From Eulemur rufifrons (lineage: Eukaryota; Chordata; Mammalia; Primates; Lemuridae), in NCBI RefSeq assembly GCF_041146395.1, contig NW_027182889.1:124001-188000 (forward strand): DNA of 64,000 nt, read 5' to 3'. Under the pieces are notes generated by a model. That model ran no database searches. It was given only the letters and a program-made list of their open reading frames with translations, and was not told the origin of the DNA. Below are positions 1-17,240 of this stretch, one piece after another (position 1 is the stretch's first letter; each line of letters begins with the position of its first letter). The position numbers and the translations under genes are program-made.

Positions 1-64
1 GTCATCCTCCCACCTCGGCCTCCCAAAGTACTGGGATTATAGTCATGAGCCACCACACCCAGCC
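1..64 (-). mobile_element. Alu SINE, antisense, cut by window start
   Basis: This is the 5' head of an Alu read in antisense, ending in the typical 'gagccaccacacccagcc'. The rest of the element lies outside the window. Confidence 0.9.
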
Positions 65-1409
65 TAAATTTACCTTTCTACTCTATCTTACCTCGACAAC
101 CTCCGTCTGTAAAGAGCTATTCACATTAGGGGCAGAGAAAAAACATTTAAAAAAAAAAAATACCATCAATGGGTACAAACTTAGTTATGCAGCAAGAATA
201 AGTTCTGGTGTTCTATTACACAGCAGGGTGATTACAATAATGATGTATTGTCTATTCCAAGACAGCTAGAGACGAAGAGCCTGACTGTTAAGACCACACA
301 GAAATGACACGTGTTGGGGGACAGATATGCTCGCTGGCCTGATTCAGCCATTACAGGACGTGCACAGGCACCGAAACACCACACTGTCCGGCTTTCCCCT
401 CCCTTCCCGCACGGCACGGAAGCGCCGCTCCACCCCCCCACCCCGCGGTGCAAAGTCCCCGCCCACAGCTGTCCCTGTTGTGGAATCAGAGCCTTGGAAG
501 GAGTCTGGATAAATGTGATTATTATTTTGGGGAAAGAATTAAAGTCCAAGATTACTAACGTTTTCAGCACACTGAGTCTCCCTCTTCTCCTCAAATGGAA
601 CCCCAAATTTTAGAAGAATTTTACTTATACATCTGCATTTATGAATATTTAATTCACTCCCACTTGACCTTATAACTGCTGATCACAGTTTTCACTTGGC
701 GTAAGATGAGTTCTTTTCACCCACACTGATGGAACTAACTCCAGTCGACACCAAGAGACTGAGCCGCCTGCAGCAGCCCCACACTCGGTTCATGCAGCGC
801 TGAACGCTGCTCAAGCCCACACGGGGGAGAGCTCCCTCCCTCTACCCACGTTCCCAGGGCCCTCCATGCCAGGAATGCAAATTAGCAAAGCCTGGGCTTA
901 CTGCACTGGCCTTAGCCCACAGGACTCGCAACACTGTGGGCCCGAGAACCACCTTTTCAATCCCAATCTTATGCAGAACTACAGTTCTCACTGGTGTAAG
1001 TCAGGCTAACTGGTTACGTCCACACTGGAACCATCTGCCGACCCCGTGAGCAGGGTCCAGGGCAGGCGCCCACACGCTGGCCAAGCTAGCACCCCTGAGC
1101 CCGGGGTTCCGGACAGCGGCCACCCCCCAGCAGCCTCAGCACTGGGCCTCTCTCTCTTCTCACCCCCCACCGAAGAGCAGCATCCTGCCCCTTTCATCAA
1201 GTGCTGTGAGCACAGGAGCACAGGCTGGGTTTAAGGGACCAGTGCAGAGCCGTGGCTCTCCTAATAAACACTTTTTCAGTAAGTTAAAATACACGCACAG
1301 AGATGGGATGAAACACGTGACCCTTCTGCCAACACTCACAGCAACAAACCACTCAGTGCCTGACCTAACTAGACCGAACCGTCTGAGACTGCCATTTTTG
1401 TAGGTCAAA
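65..1409. other. Unassigned non-coding stretch
   Basis: I see no gene or recognisable repeat here. Open frames reach at most about 120 codons, overlap on opposite strands and match no family I know. A short C-rich patch lies at about 430-465. Confidence 0.5.
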
Positions 1410-1417
1410 ATCAGCTG

Positions 1418-1549
1418 CTTGGAGGCTGAGGAGGGAGGATCGCTCAAGCCCAGGAGCTGGAGGCTGCAGTGCGCTATGATGACACCACTGTACTCCAGCC
1501 TGGGTGACAGGGCAAGACCCCATCTCAAAAAAAAAAAAAAAAAAAAATA
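1418..1549 (+). mobile_element. Alu right-arm-like monomer
   Basis: The stretch matches an Alu monomer from 'ggaggctgaggaggg' through 'ccagcctgggtgacag' to a 21-base A tail. It lacks the 5' promoter head, so it is a truncated copy. Confidence 0.85.
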
Positions 1550-2140
1550 GTAACTGCCAAAACTGGCATCAGCCCAGACGTACTTCACTGGGTCGAACTG
1601 TGGTCTAGCCACACTGTGGAACACGACTCAGCAATGAAAAGGAACAAGCTCCTGATACAGGCAACGACTTGGGGGGTCTCTAGGGAATTACGCCGGGCAG
1701 AAAAAGCCAACCGCGAAAGGTCACATTCCTATGATTCCATTGATATGTCATTCTCATATGACAGAATTGTAGAAATAGAGGACAAATTAGTGGCCTCCAG
1801 GGGTTAGGAACAAGGGTGACAGGGCAGGAGGAGCTGGGTGTCGTCCAAAAAAGCAGCAGGCGATCTTCGTGCTTGTGGAGCTACCGGGCAGCTGGACAGC
1901 AGTGGGCACAGGGACCTGCGCCGGGGACTGGACGGTCTCTCGCACGCAGCCCTGAGCACAAGCAGCGCCAGGGCAATCTGAGCAAGCCTGGTAAATTCTA
2001 TCAACGCCAACGTCCTGGTTGTGATATTATCCTATATTTGCAGGATGTTACCATTGGAAGAAACTGCCCAAAGTGTACAAGGGAGCTCTCTCAATTACTT
2101 CTTCCCAGTGTATGTGAATATACAAGCTCATTTCTCTAAG
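1550..2140 (+). mobile_element. Ancient LINE-1 (L1M-type) 3' UTR fragment
   Basis: It resembles mammalian-wide L1 3' UTRs: 'cagcaatgaaaaggaacaag', then a patch like 'tatgattccattgatat', then 'gtggcctccaggggttagg', and near 2035-2060 'gcaggatgttaccattgg'. It is diverged and interrupted by unmatched GC-rich sequence at about 1830-1960. Confidence 0.7.
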
Positions 2141-2171
2141 AAAAGGCCCAATATTGGCAATTTCATATGGT

Positions 2172-2335
2172 TTTACCTAACATTAACTCATTTAATCCTC
2201 ACAATAATCCCCAAAGGCAGGCATCATCGTCCCCCCTTTTCAGATGACAAAACTGAGGCCCTGGGGTGTGAGACATTCAGCCAAGGCTGCGCATTAGCTC
2301 TCGGGGCCAGGACGCAGATCCAAGTTGGCTGACCT
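2172..2335 (+). mobile_element. MIR SINE fragment
   Basis: The MIR core is visible: 'ctcatttaatcctcacaata' followed by 'cagatgacaaaactgaggc'. These are the conserved central and 3' parts of this ancient tRNA-derived SINE. Confidence 0.75.
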
Positions 2336-2340
2336 GCATC

Positions 2341-4107
2341 CGCGAGAGCCACACTCGTAACCACCATCTCTCTGGAAACTGAAGATGTGAAATACGGACA
2401 CGCATACTTTTCTTATTACGGCTTTAAAAATCTCCTCAAAATATAACCTTAGAAGACTTAAATAGAACACTGTTTGAAGACCACAAATCTATCCTTGCTT
2501 ATTTTAAAGTTCTCAATCACACAAAAATACAACAGATTGAATTCCACGGGCAAAGGAGCTCTATCTACCACTCTCCCTCCCGGGACATGCGGGGAACCCC
2601 ACAGCCCCCCACTCTGGCTGCGGCAGGGCTGCCCACGGAGTCCCCTCCGCTGTCACTCTGACCTTGGCTTCCTTCCAGGGAAACAATGCCCTGTTTTCAG
2701 CTGGGAGGAGGAAAGTGCTCAGTTATTTGTTTCTTGGTTTTCGTGGGGTTCTTTTTAGGATGGGGGGCTATTTGTTACTGTTTGATCAGAGTAGAGAGAG
2801 AAGCTCTAGGAAACAAAGGCAACTAAACTAAGCAAACTCTAGAAGCGAGGTGAGGGTGGGGAAGGAACTGGAAGGAAAAGCATGCTTCCTTCTTCAATTC
2901 AAATGCTTTTTTTTACTCCAGGAAAAACAAAGCAAGAAACAAAATTATTGTCCCCACAATTTTCTTCATACCCCTTAACAGAAGAAAGTGCAAAACGAAT
3001 GGCTGCAGAATGACAGCAGAGGGTGACGCAGCACAGCCGCCTCCCTGTGGACCATGGACCTTGCCTGGCCGCAACGGACTCGCTCTCCAAGGAACAAACA
3101 CCAGCTCCGAGGGGTCGGCCTCCAGTCCTCAGAGAAGGCATCTAGCTCATACCACAGCCTTCCTTTTCTTACCAAATCCAGAGAAATGACAAAAAGGAGT
3201 TTTCTAAAGTAAACAGACGCATAGCTATAATGAAAAACAAAAAGGGAAACCCTGTAGATCAAGGACTGGGAAACACCTGAAAGTTTGGAGGATAAACGCA
3301 CGAAACGCAACGAGAGAGAGTGACTCGAACGCAGGCCGTGAGACAACACCCCGCACCACAACAGAAGGAGCAGCGGAAAAGCCAACACTGCTCTGTGCAA
3401 AGCCAGCTGATTCTGCCCAGCAGGAGCGACCAGGACGCCGTGACTCATCCCTGGTGCTGGCTTCCGACCCGGAAGTCGACAGCCCGAAGTCAACCTGTTC
3501 CCAGGGCAGTGAATCCCTTGCCTCCCCACAGTAACAGGAAAACCTGGCTGTCCCTCAGAAGTCACAAACGCAGCTGAAATTCTGACGAACAAAGTCGTAA
3601 AACCAACTTTCCGTAGGCCTAAATCAGAAATACATACAACCAATATTATTTCCAGCTCTTAGCAAGCCCACAGAATTCCACATCAGCATCACACCTAAAT
3701 GGCAAAACTCAGCAGAAGGCATGACTGTGTTGTCAACCTGCCTGTCTGCGGGGTCCACAGCTGCCCCCACCACTCCCTGGTCCCTCACGGGCGACTGAAC
3801 ATGTTCATTCATGGGAAGCTCCTGCTGAACTGCTCATTTATTGACAACCTCTCACAACACTCATCTGTTTTATTTCCACAAAACGAATAATCCAAGAACG
3901 GCAGACTGCACGACACTAACTGCCAGCCTGTCTTTCGCTCAGTAGGAACAGCAGAATCAGATAGAGCTCCCAAGTCTCCCCCACCCCCACCCCCAGCGTA
4001 AGACCCACGGAGACAGGACTTCCCAGCAGCCACGCACCAGCCCACGTCAGGAGCACAGACAGGACGCCCGAAACCACCACAGCTGCAACTCAAGGGGGCC
4101 CAGCTAG
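2341..4107. other. Unassigned non-coding stretch
   Basis: No gene or clear repeat was recognised. The longest open frame (2975-3643, minus, 222 codons) has no motif or domain I know and no strong exon borders that I can see. A (CCCCCA)n patch lies at about 3978-3995. Confidence 0.5.
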
Positions 4108-4139
4108 AAAACTCACCTTAAAAAAAGTAATGTAAAATC

Positions 4140-4905
<766 letters not shown>

Positions 4906-6212
4906 TTCCTTTAAACATGTTATATGCTACAACTTATAGAAGTTTTCTTAAACCTTTTTTAGAGTAGGAAGATACAGTTGAAGTGTCTAGTACTCACAGG
5001 ATGCCAGGTCTTTCTGAAAGGATTGTTTTAAGTACTAAAGGGAAAAGATTATTAATCTATAAAACAAGAGTATAGATTTGATAATCCCTAAAACCTTTCT
5101 AGTTCCAAAAGTCTAATATCTTCAATATCCAACATAACATCCTTTTCCTTTAAAAATACATACTGTCCCTAAACGTGTACTGTTCTTTCCGTGTAGAATG
5201 TGAGCTCCAGCAACGGCCCACACAGCTGAGCCCCTAAGAGCCAGGGACCGCAGTGCGAAGGTGGGCGTGAGCAAGGGACGGGGTGGGACCGCACACTCTG
5301 CCGTCACAGGCCTGAGCTGGCGCTGAGGCAGGCAGCGCTGCCTCGCATGCCCACACATCCCTACGAGGCAGGGACGCTCCTCCCCGTGGGGAGGGCGACG
5401 CTCTGGCAGTGACGCGCTGGCAGGGGCTCCCGCTGCAGGCTGGTCTCGCCAGCATCCCGAAACCCCTGCTTCACCCCCGCACCCTGACACCCAGCCGGTC
5501 ATGAAAGGAACATCACCAGAGTGAATTAAATCGCTTACGACGAACAAAACGGAGATTGTTCCTCATGTGTCATCTTTCACATTCCTATTTGAAAACCGCG
5601 TTAATGAGCTCTGCCGGGCGCCCCCCGACGCGCACTTGCTCCCCACCACAAACAGCCCCTGCCACCCTGGGAGGGACGCCCAGGCTGAGAAACCGAGCGC
5701 CCCCCCGAAGCCACCCCAAGCCCCACCCAGCCTCTCACCGGAGAGGAAGCCGCCACTGCCTCAGCGCGGCTCCGGACCAGGCTCCGGACCAAGGCACACA
5801 TCTGCCCGCCCTCCCGCTCAGGGAAACCCTCCAATCCCCCGGCAGTCGCCTCAGAGAACCTGCTGCTTCGTTTATTAAGAATTGTGAGGGACAGAAGCTA
5901 CATCAAAGCAAGCTGGCCCACGCCAGTGTGCCCTGCCCCGTGATGTCCTTACTGCGACGCCCGCGCGGGCCCTGTGTGGTTCACAGACACGCCCCGGTCT
6001 GCACCGGCCCGGCACACGGCGGTCCCCACCCGTCCACACTGGCCACACGCCCACGGCCCAGCCCCGGGCTCTCCAGAGCGGGTCCTCTGGGCCTGACAGC
6101 ACCCTTACGAGGTGACAGTATCGCTTCCGCTTTTCCTGTGAGAAGCCAAGTTCTCAGAGGATGAACAATTTGCCACCAGCCAAGATGGAGCCCAGGCTGT
6201 AGAGCCTGTGCC
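4906..6212. other. Unassigned stretch, AT-rich then GC-rich
   Basis: About 4906-5190 is AT-rich; about 5200-6180 is GC-rich with many CpGs. Open frames of up to about 200 codons in the GC-rich part (5556-6164 plus) overlap others on both strands and show no recognisable domain. I cannot support a gene. Confidence 0.45.
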
Positions 6213-6216
6213 CTAA

Positions 6217-7887
6217 TGGACACACACATACATACACACACACACACACACACACGGCCCACAGCGCTGCACACACACACACACACACACACACGGCCCA
6301 CAGCGCTGCACACACACACACACACACGGCCCACAGCGCTGCACACACACACACACACACACACACACGGCCCACAGCGCTGCACACACACACACACACA
6401 CACGGCCCACAGCGCTGCACACACACACACACGGCCCACAGCGCTACACACACACACACACACACACGGCCCACAGCGCTACACACACACACACACGGCC
6501 CACAGCGCTACACACACACACACACACACACGGCCCACAGCGCTACACACACACACACACACACGGCCCACAGCACTACACACACACACACACACACACA
6601 CACACGGCCCACAGCGCTACACACACACACACACGGCCCACAGCGCTACACACACACACACACACACACGGCCCACAGCGCTACACACACACACACACAC
6701 ACGGCCCACAGCGCTGCACACACACACACACACACACACACACGGCCCACAGCGCTACACACACACACACACACACACGGCCCACAGCGCTGCACACACA
6801 CACACACACACACGGCCCACAGCGCTACACACACACACACACACACACGGCCCACAGCGCTGCACACACACACACACACACACGGCCCACAGCGCTACAC
6901 ACACACACACACACACACACGGCCCACAGCGCTACACACACACACACACACACGGCCCACAGCGCTACACACACACACACACACACGGCCCACAGCGCTG
7001 CACACACACACACACACACACGGCCCACAGCGCTACACACACACACACACACACACGGCCCACAGCGCTACACACACACACACACACACGGCCCACAGCG
7101 CTACACACACACACACACACACGGCCCACAGCGCTACACACACACACACACACACACGGCCCACAGCGCTACACACACACACACACACACGGCCCACAGC
7201 GCTACACACACACACACACACACGGCCCACAGCGCTACACACACACACACACACACACGGCCCACAGCGCTACACACACACACACACACACGGCCCACAG
7301 CGCTACACACACACACACACACACGGCCCACAGCGCTACACACACACACACACACACACGGCCCACAGCGCTACACACACACACACACACACGGCCCACA
7401 GCGCTGCACACACACACACACACACGGCCCACAGCGCTACACACACACACACACACACGGCCCACAGCGCTGCACACACACACACACACACACGGCCCAC
7501 AGCGCTACACACACACACACACACACACAGCCCACAGCGCTGCACACACACACACACACACGGCCCACAGCGCTGCACACACACACACACACACACACAC
7601 ACGGCCCACAGCGCTGCACACACACACACACACACACGGCCCACAGCGCTACACACACACACACACACACACGGCCCACAGCGCTACACACACACACACA
7701 CACACACACGGCCCACAGCACTACACACACACACACGGCCCACAGCGCTACACACACACACACAGCCCACAGCGCTGCACACACACACACACACACACAC
7801 GGCCCACAGCGCTGCACACACACACACACACACACGGCCCACAGCGCTGCACATACACACACACACACACACACACGGCCCACAGCG

Positions 7888-7921
<34 letters not shown>

Positions 7922-8161
7922 CCCACAGCGCTGCACACACACACACACACACACACACAGCCCACAGCGCTGCACATACACACACACACACACACACGGC
8001 CCACAGCGCTGCACACACACACACACACACACACACACGGCCCACAGCGCTGCACACACACACACACACACACACACGGCCCACAGCGCTACACACACAC
8101 ACACACACACACGGCCCACAGCGCTACACACCCACACATGCGCACACACACAGCCCACAGC

Positions 8162-8192
<31 letters not shown>
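6217..8192. repeat. (CA)n / CGGCCCACAGCGCT composite VNTR
   Basis: About sixty tandem units of roughly 33-35 bp alternate a (CA)n run with a 14-15-bp core, CGGCCCACAGCGCT, followed by G or A. Core-to-core spacing varies in steps of two bases, as expected for slippage in the CA part. Between 7021 and 7425 the spacing is phased 35-33-33, giving an exact 101-bp higher-order period. The 667-codon plus frame (6216-8219, a His/Thr-rich repeat) and the Cys/Val-rich minus frames arise only because the repeat has no stop codons. Alternating CA/TG is Z-DNA prone. Confidence 0.97.
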
Positions 8193-8794
8193 GCTTCAGG
8201 TTCTCAATTCGAGGAATAACTTGCTATTATACTTCAATTTCTCTAATTCAACAAGCTGGCAGTGTCCCTCCTCTCTAAAGCCCCCAAGTTCCACAGGACA
8301 CGCAGCCATGCTGTGGGGACCGTGTGGCCGTGGGGACCGTCTGTGGCCGTGGGGACCGTCTGTGGCTGTGGGCAGAGTCTCCTGCATGTCCACGTGCACC
8401 TCCCAACAACCTGACCGGAAGCCCCCTGGGCAAAACGCACAATTCCCCATTTGAAAAAGTGGAGTAAAATTTTCTTCTGTTAAAATACGACAACCCAAGT
8501 TTCTCTCCTGGAAGACACCCCCATGCCCAGGGAAATTCAGACAGAAAAGACACACTGGTTTCCAACAGCAAGTATTACACGGGAGCCTCAGTCAGTACAT
8601 CCCGGCGTTAGACGGCAGAAGAGGACGGCCACTCGGCAGTAACAGAGCTGGAGCAGGCTGAAAGCGAAGACGACAATTCAGACCAAAATACACCAGCGCC
8701 AGGGCAACCAAAGCCCTTCTATTATGAAGTTACCATCAAGATTTCCTTCAAGCTACCCCTTCGGATATAAAATAAGAAATAAAATAACTTTCAA
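8193..8794. other. Unassigned stretch after the VNTR
   Basis: No gene was recognised. It contains a small tandem repeat, noted separately at 8311-8372. Confidence 0.5.
8311..8372. repeat. Short tandem repeat, about 19-bp unit
   Basis: Three to four copies of a unit like 'ccgtggggaccgtctgtgg' occur with spacing 17, 19 and 19 bp. Confidence 0.85.
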
Positions 8795-8922
8795 ACTGGG
8801 CACGGTGGTGCTCACTGGTAGCTCCAGCTACTCGGGAGGTGGAAGATCACTTGGGCCCAGGTGACGCTGCGACACAGTGAGACCTCATCTCAAAAAACAA
8901 AAAACAAAGGAAAAAAAAATAA
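8795..8922 (+). mobile_element. Internally deleted Alu
   Basis: An Alu head, 'gggcacggtggtgctcac', joins directly to 'ccagctactcgggagg' and ends in 'gagacctcatctcaaaa' with an A-rich tail. Both arms are shortened. Confidence 0.8.
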
Positions 8923-9144
8923 CCTTTTCACACTGACACTTAAGTATAGGATCTTTACAAACCAAAAAACTTTCACTACATTTTTGTCTTAATGAAATTA
9001 CTATAATCATCTGCGGTAATTATGAAAGAATAACCTAGGCAATTGTCAGTTGATAAATCCTTAAACAGAGGTTAAATAATGGTACCCCTTTTTAAAATTT
9101 TGCATATTTTGCTCTTAATAGATGTATCTACTTTTTTAAACTAA

Positions 9145-9471
<327 letters not shown>

Positions 9472-10695
9472 CTTCAACCGTAACTTTAAAAAGCAGAGGG
9501 AACAGTGGGGAGGTGCAAAGTACTTTCATCTAACAAAACATGGTCCCGATTGATAAATTGAGAACAACTTGTCCCCAACCTCCTAAAAGGTGACGTACAA
9601 GGACAGAGGCGTCATAAAGAAAACAACGCTCACCCCAAAAGCATCAACCTGCATACTGCCCTTTTCCAAACAGTGAAACAAACCAAGATTCCCTGAGGAC
9701 AGAGCCATAAATGAAAACACAGGACACACCTTCTAACCTTCAAACTGAGAAGAAAGTAATGTCCATTTATAAACAGGGGTGGGGAGGACGGGGGAGGATG
9801 ACATGGGACTTTCATTCCATGAATCAAAGACGACACTTATGTCTCCTATGACAGAGAATAAAAGAGAAAAGCCACAAAAAAACCTTTCAATTATAAACGC
9901 AAAGCTGGAAGACTCACTGCCTGGATGCCTGTCTGCTTCAGGCTAACGTTTCCAGCAACCGGCGCAGCAGCAGCAACAGCAGCCGCCGCCACCCCTCCAG
10001 GCCCCCGGCTCCCCTACTCCCGCCGCAGACACCACCACCTACTCTGAGCACAGTCCCGTCCGCTCCGTCTCTCCAGAGACCCACTCAGCAGGAGCTGTCC
10101 CAGGGGATTAGTACAGCCAAGGGGCTTGGGGCCGAGGGGCGTCCCCTCACACCCAGGCTCTCCAGGCCCCCCGGCTCCCAGCGTCCGTCCGAGAGGCTGC
10201 GCAGTCCTGGCCACTCTGACCTCTGTCGCACCTCTGCACCTCGGACACATGTGCCTCTCTGCTGGGAGTCTCCACGGCTCCTAATGCCACCAGGAATTCC
10301 AGTTTGCATCTCACCCTCCAACACACCTTCACGCAGTGGCCAGTTTAATTATCCTACAGATCAACGTGCAAGCTACACCTAGGCGCTGCGGCAGCTGACG
10401 CCCACGGTGAAAATTCGACCTGCCCCTGTAATGGCTAAGTAACCTTGGGTACATTCTAACAGCCTCTAGCATTCCGAGCTTTCACATCTGTAGAAAGAGA
10501 AACTCCTGGATACAAAATATGACATAAATATACACAAGTCAGCCGCATTTCTGGATACCAGCAACAACCAGACACACCATCAAGCCAGCTGACAGTGTCC
10601 CGAGCAGAGGCAGGGTGGCCAGGGCAGTGCACCCACGCCATGGCAAGCACACCCGGAGGCCTGGCTCTCAACAGGTCTGGGCGCTGAGCAGTCCG
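9472..10695. other. Unassigned non-coding stretch
   Basis: No gene was recognised. A short CAG/CCG-rich run (gcagcagcagcaacagcag) sits at about 9965-9990, inside GC-rich sequence up to about 10330. Opposing open frames of 60-130 codons lack any known motif. Confidence 0.45.
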
Positions 10696-10699
10696 ACAG

Positions 10700-10905
10700 C
10701 ACATGCGGCCAGGACAGCTGGTGTCCACACGCAGAACTGTCCACACCGGCTCCTCACAGCAAACCACACACAGAATCAACCTGGGCTGGATCAAAGGCTT
10801 AAACGTAAATGGCAAAAGTACCGAATTCTCAGAAGGCACAGAATGTCGTCTTCATGACCTGGGACAGGGAGGAAGCTATTGAATGAGACACACCGGGTCC
10901 TGCAG
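10700..10905 (+). pseudogene. LINE-1 ORF2 C-terminal fragment
   Basis: The text 'ctggatcaaaggcttaaacg' followed by 'catgacctgggacagggagg' resembles the end of L1 ORF2 (the 'rWIKDLNvr' region). It is diverged and too short to code. Confidence 0.6.
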
Positions 10906-11317
10906 CACAGTGAGCAAGGCTGCCCTAAACTAGGAGCCCAGCACAGCTCCTCCTACGCACAAGGATTCAAATCTCAAGTTACCAACTGCAACTGCATTTC
11001 CCACTTATCTTAAAGGTAAATATCACCATGAAAAATTATCTCAATACGTGATAAATATTATTCAAAATGGAAATACATGCATAATCATAATAAAACTCTC
11101 ATATATCTCCCACTTACGGCACTTAAGGTTCAAGCAAATACCACTGTTCTTAAAACTTTTTTGAAAGATGCAGTTTCTCAGTATAAATAATTCTATGTTT
11201 GAGTCATGAGCACAAATATGCATGATCTCTGAATATATAAAAATTTAAAAGCACACAACACCAAGTTAATGATTTTGCTTCTAAGGAGATAAAATCAAAT
11301 CGAGATGCTCCTCTCAA
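10906..11317. other. Unassigned AT-rich stretch
   Basis: No gene or clear repeat was recognised. Confidence 0.5.
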
Positions 11318-11403
11318 CTTACCATGGGGTTATGTCCTAACAAATTCATAGTAAAGTCAAAAAATCGTAAGTCAAATCATCCTAAATCAGGGACCATCTT
11401 TTA
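11318..11403. mobile_element. Tigger-type (TcMar) DNA transposon fragment
   Basis: The wording 'ccatggggttatgtcctaac', 'atcgtaagtcaaatcatcct' and 'cagggaccatctt' resembles the terminal parts of mammalian Tigger elements, with most of the middle missing. Confidence 0.6.
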
Positions 11404-11796
11404 GTCCTAAAAGTCCTTTTAGTGCTAAAAACTGCACTAAAGAAAAAAAAAACAAGTGTCAAAGTTCGCAATGTAAAACAGTGATCTAGGGATGTGGGTG
11501 AGGAAAGCCACCTAAAACGCAACGCCAAGTTTCAGATGAAGTTGAAACACACGCTAGAGAGCCTGAGTCAGCAAAGAAAAGCGTGTTCTATTCACCTACA
11601 CTGTTCACACATAACACAAACGTGTTCTAAACAAAGCTCTGTGAACCTTAGAACTCTGTAGACTGTTTTCATTCCAAAGTATCATGTGTGGACCCGGTTA
11701 TAAGTTAAACTCCGACAAGCAGAGCTCAGTCAAGGCCCAGCCCCGACAGCCGGCTTCCAGCAGGAAAGGGCTCCGGCCCCACAGCCCCCACAGCCC
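11404..11796. other. Unassigned AT-rich stretch
   Basis: No gene was recognised. A small local duplication, 'agtcctaaaagtccttttagtgc', sits at about 11413-11435. Confidence 0.5.
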
Positions 11797-12123
11797 CCCA
11801 CACACACCCACAAACCCCCACACCCCCACACACACACACCCACAGAGCCCCACACACCCCCCCACACACACACGCCCACACCCCCACACACACCACAGCC
11901 CCCACACACACACGCCCACACCCCCACACACACACCCACAGAGCCTACCCCCCCACACCTCCACAGCCCCCACACACACACCCACACCCACACACCCCCA
12001 CACACACCCACACACCCCCACACACCCCCACAGCCCCCACACCCACACACACACCCACACACCCCCACACACCCCCACAGCCCCCACACCCACACACACA
12101 CCCACACACCCCCACAGCCCCCA

Positions 12124-12155
<32 letters not shown>

Positions 12156-12783
12156 CCCACACCCCCACACACCCCCACAGCCCCCACACCCACACACACA
12201 CCCACACACCCCCACAGCCCCCACACACACCCCCACACACACCCCCACACACACCCACACACCCACACAGCCCCCACACCCACACACACACACCCACACA
12301 CACCCACAGACCCCCACACACACCCCCACACACACCCACAGCCCCCACACCCCCACACCCCCACCCCCACACACCCACACCCACAGCCCCCACACCCCCC
12401 CACACCCCCCCACACACACCCCCACATACCCCCACAGCCCCCCCACACACACCCACACACCCCACACACACACACCCCCACACACCCCCACATACCCCCA
12501 CAGCCCCCCCACACACACCCACACACCCCCCACACACACACCCACACACCCCCACACACACACACCCACACCCCCACACACCCCCACATACCCCCACACA
12601 CACCCACACACACACCCACAGCCCCCACACACACACCCACACACCCCCACACACACACACCCACACCCCCACACACCCCCACATACCCCCACAGCCCCCC
12701 CCACACACACACCCACACCCCCACACACACCCACACACACCCACACACACCCCCACAGCCCCCACACACACACCCACACATCC
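11797..12783. repeat. C/A minisatellite (CCCCCACA-type)
   Basis: This is nearly 1 kb made almost only of C and A: cacaca runs, ccccca blocks and a recurrent 'acagccccca'. A block at about 12411-12470 is repeated almost exactly just downstream. The minus strand reads G-rich, TGTGGGGGTGTG. Long open frames on both strands (383, 396 and 363 codons) follow from the low-complexity sequence and are not genes. Confidence 0.96.
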
Positions 12784-12785
12784 GG

Positions 12786-16587
<3,802 letters not shown>

Positions 16588-17240
16588 TACAGCAGCACCC
16601 CTAGTTTAAGCCGTACCTCTGACTGAGCAAGTCCAGCCTCTGTGGGTTCCAGCCAACCTAAGAGTCCTCCCCGCGGACTGAAAGATGCCACTCCCTGGAA
16701 GCAACACCCCACCTCTCGCGGGCATCACCCATGTCCCTGACTCTGACCCCCAATGACCCGCAGAGGCTGTGGATAACCCACACCTCCTCCAGGCTGCCAG
16801 GCTATTCCCACTGTGGGGAACAACAGAACAGTTCAACACACACAGGGACGATTCCCTGCCTCATACCTGAAATCTCACTTTGATGTCTATCCCAACAGCC
16901 TCTTTACTAAAATCAGGAAATTAGTATTTTCTTTTAAAAGAAAGATTTCATTTGAAGGGAAAAAGAAAGAATGGCCTAGCACATGAGAGAATATGAAGTT
17001 TGGTTTTGCTTTGTTTTTTGGGAAATCCACATTTAGAACAATGACTATCTTAAGGAACGATGCTTTTTAACAATTTTTTAGCAATTTAAAAGGACTTCTT
17101 TCTAATTATATTTCACACAGGAGTAAGAAATCCTTGATCAGGCCCTAGCAGAGTAGAAAGGTGGGACACTGGGACGGAGGTGGAGGCAGCAGGGCGGAGG
17201 AGCCAGACGTTCCTTCACCCAAACTCACATGAAGGACTGT
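16588..17240. other. Unassigned stretch before the G-rich array
   Basis: No gene was recognised. It is GC-rich to about 16850 and AT-rich after that. Confidence 0.5.

Noticed and set aside
2975..3643. 222-codon minus frame
   Set aside because: No recognised domain, other frames overlap it on both strands, and no exon borders fit; treated as chance.
6216..8219. 667-codon plus frame (His/Thr-rich) and Cys/Val-rich minus frames
   Set aside because: They follow from a stop-free CA/core repeat and change with repeat length; no coding signature.
9965..9990. Possible unstable CAG/CCG triplet repeat
   Set aside because: Too short and interrupted to be a typical expansion locus.
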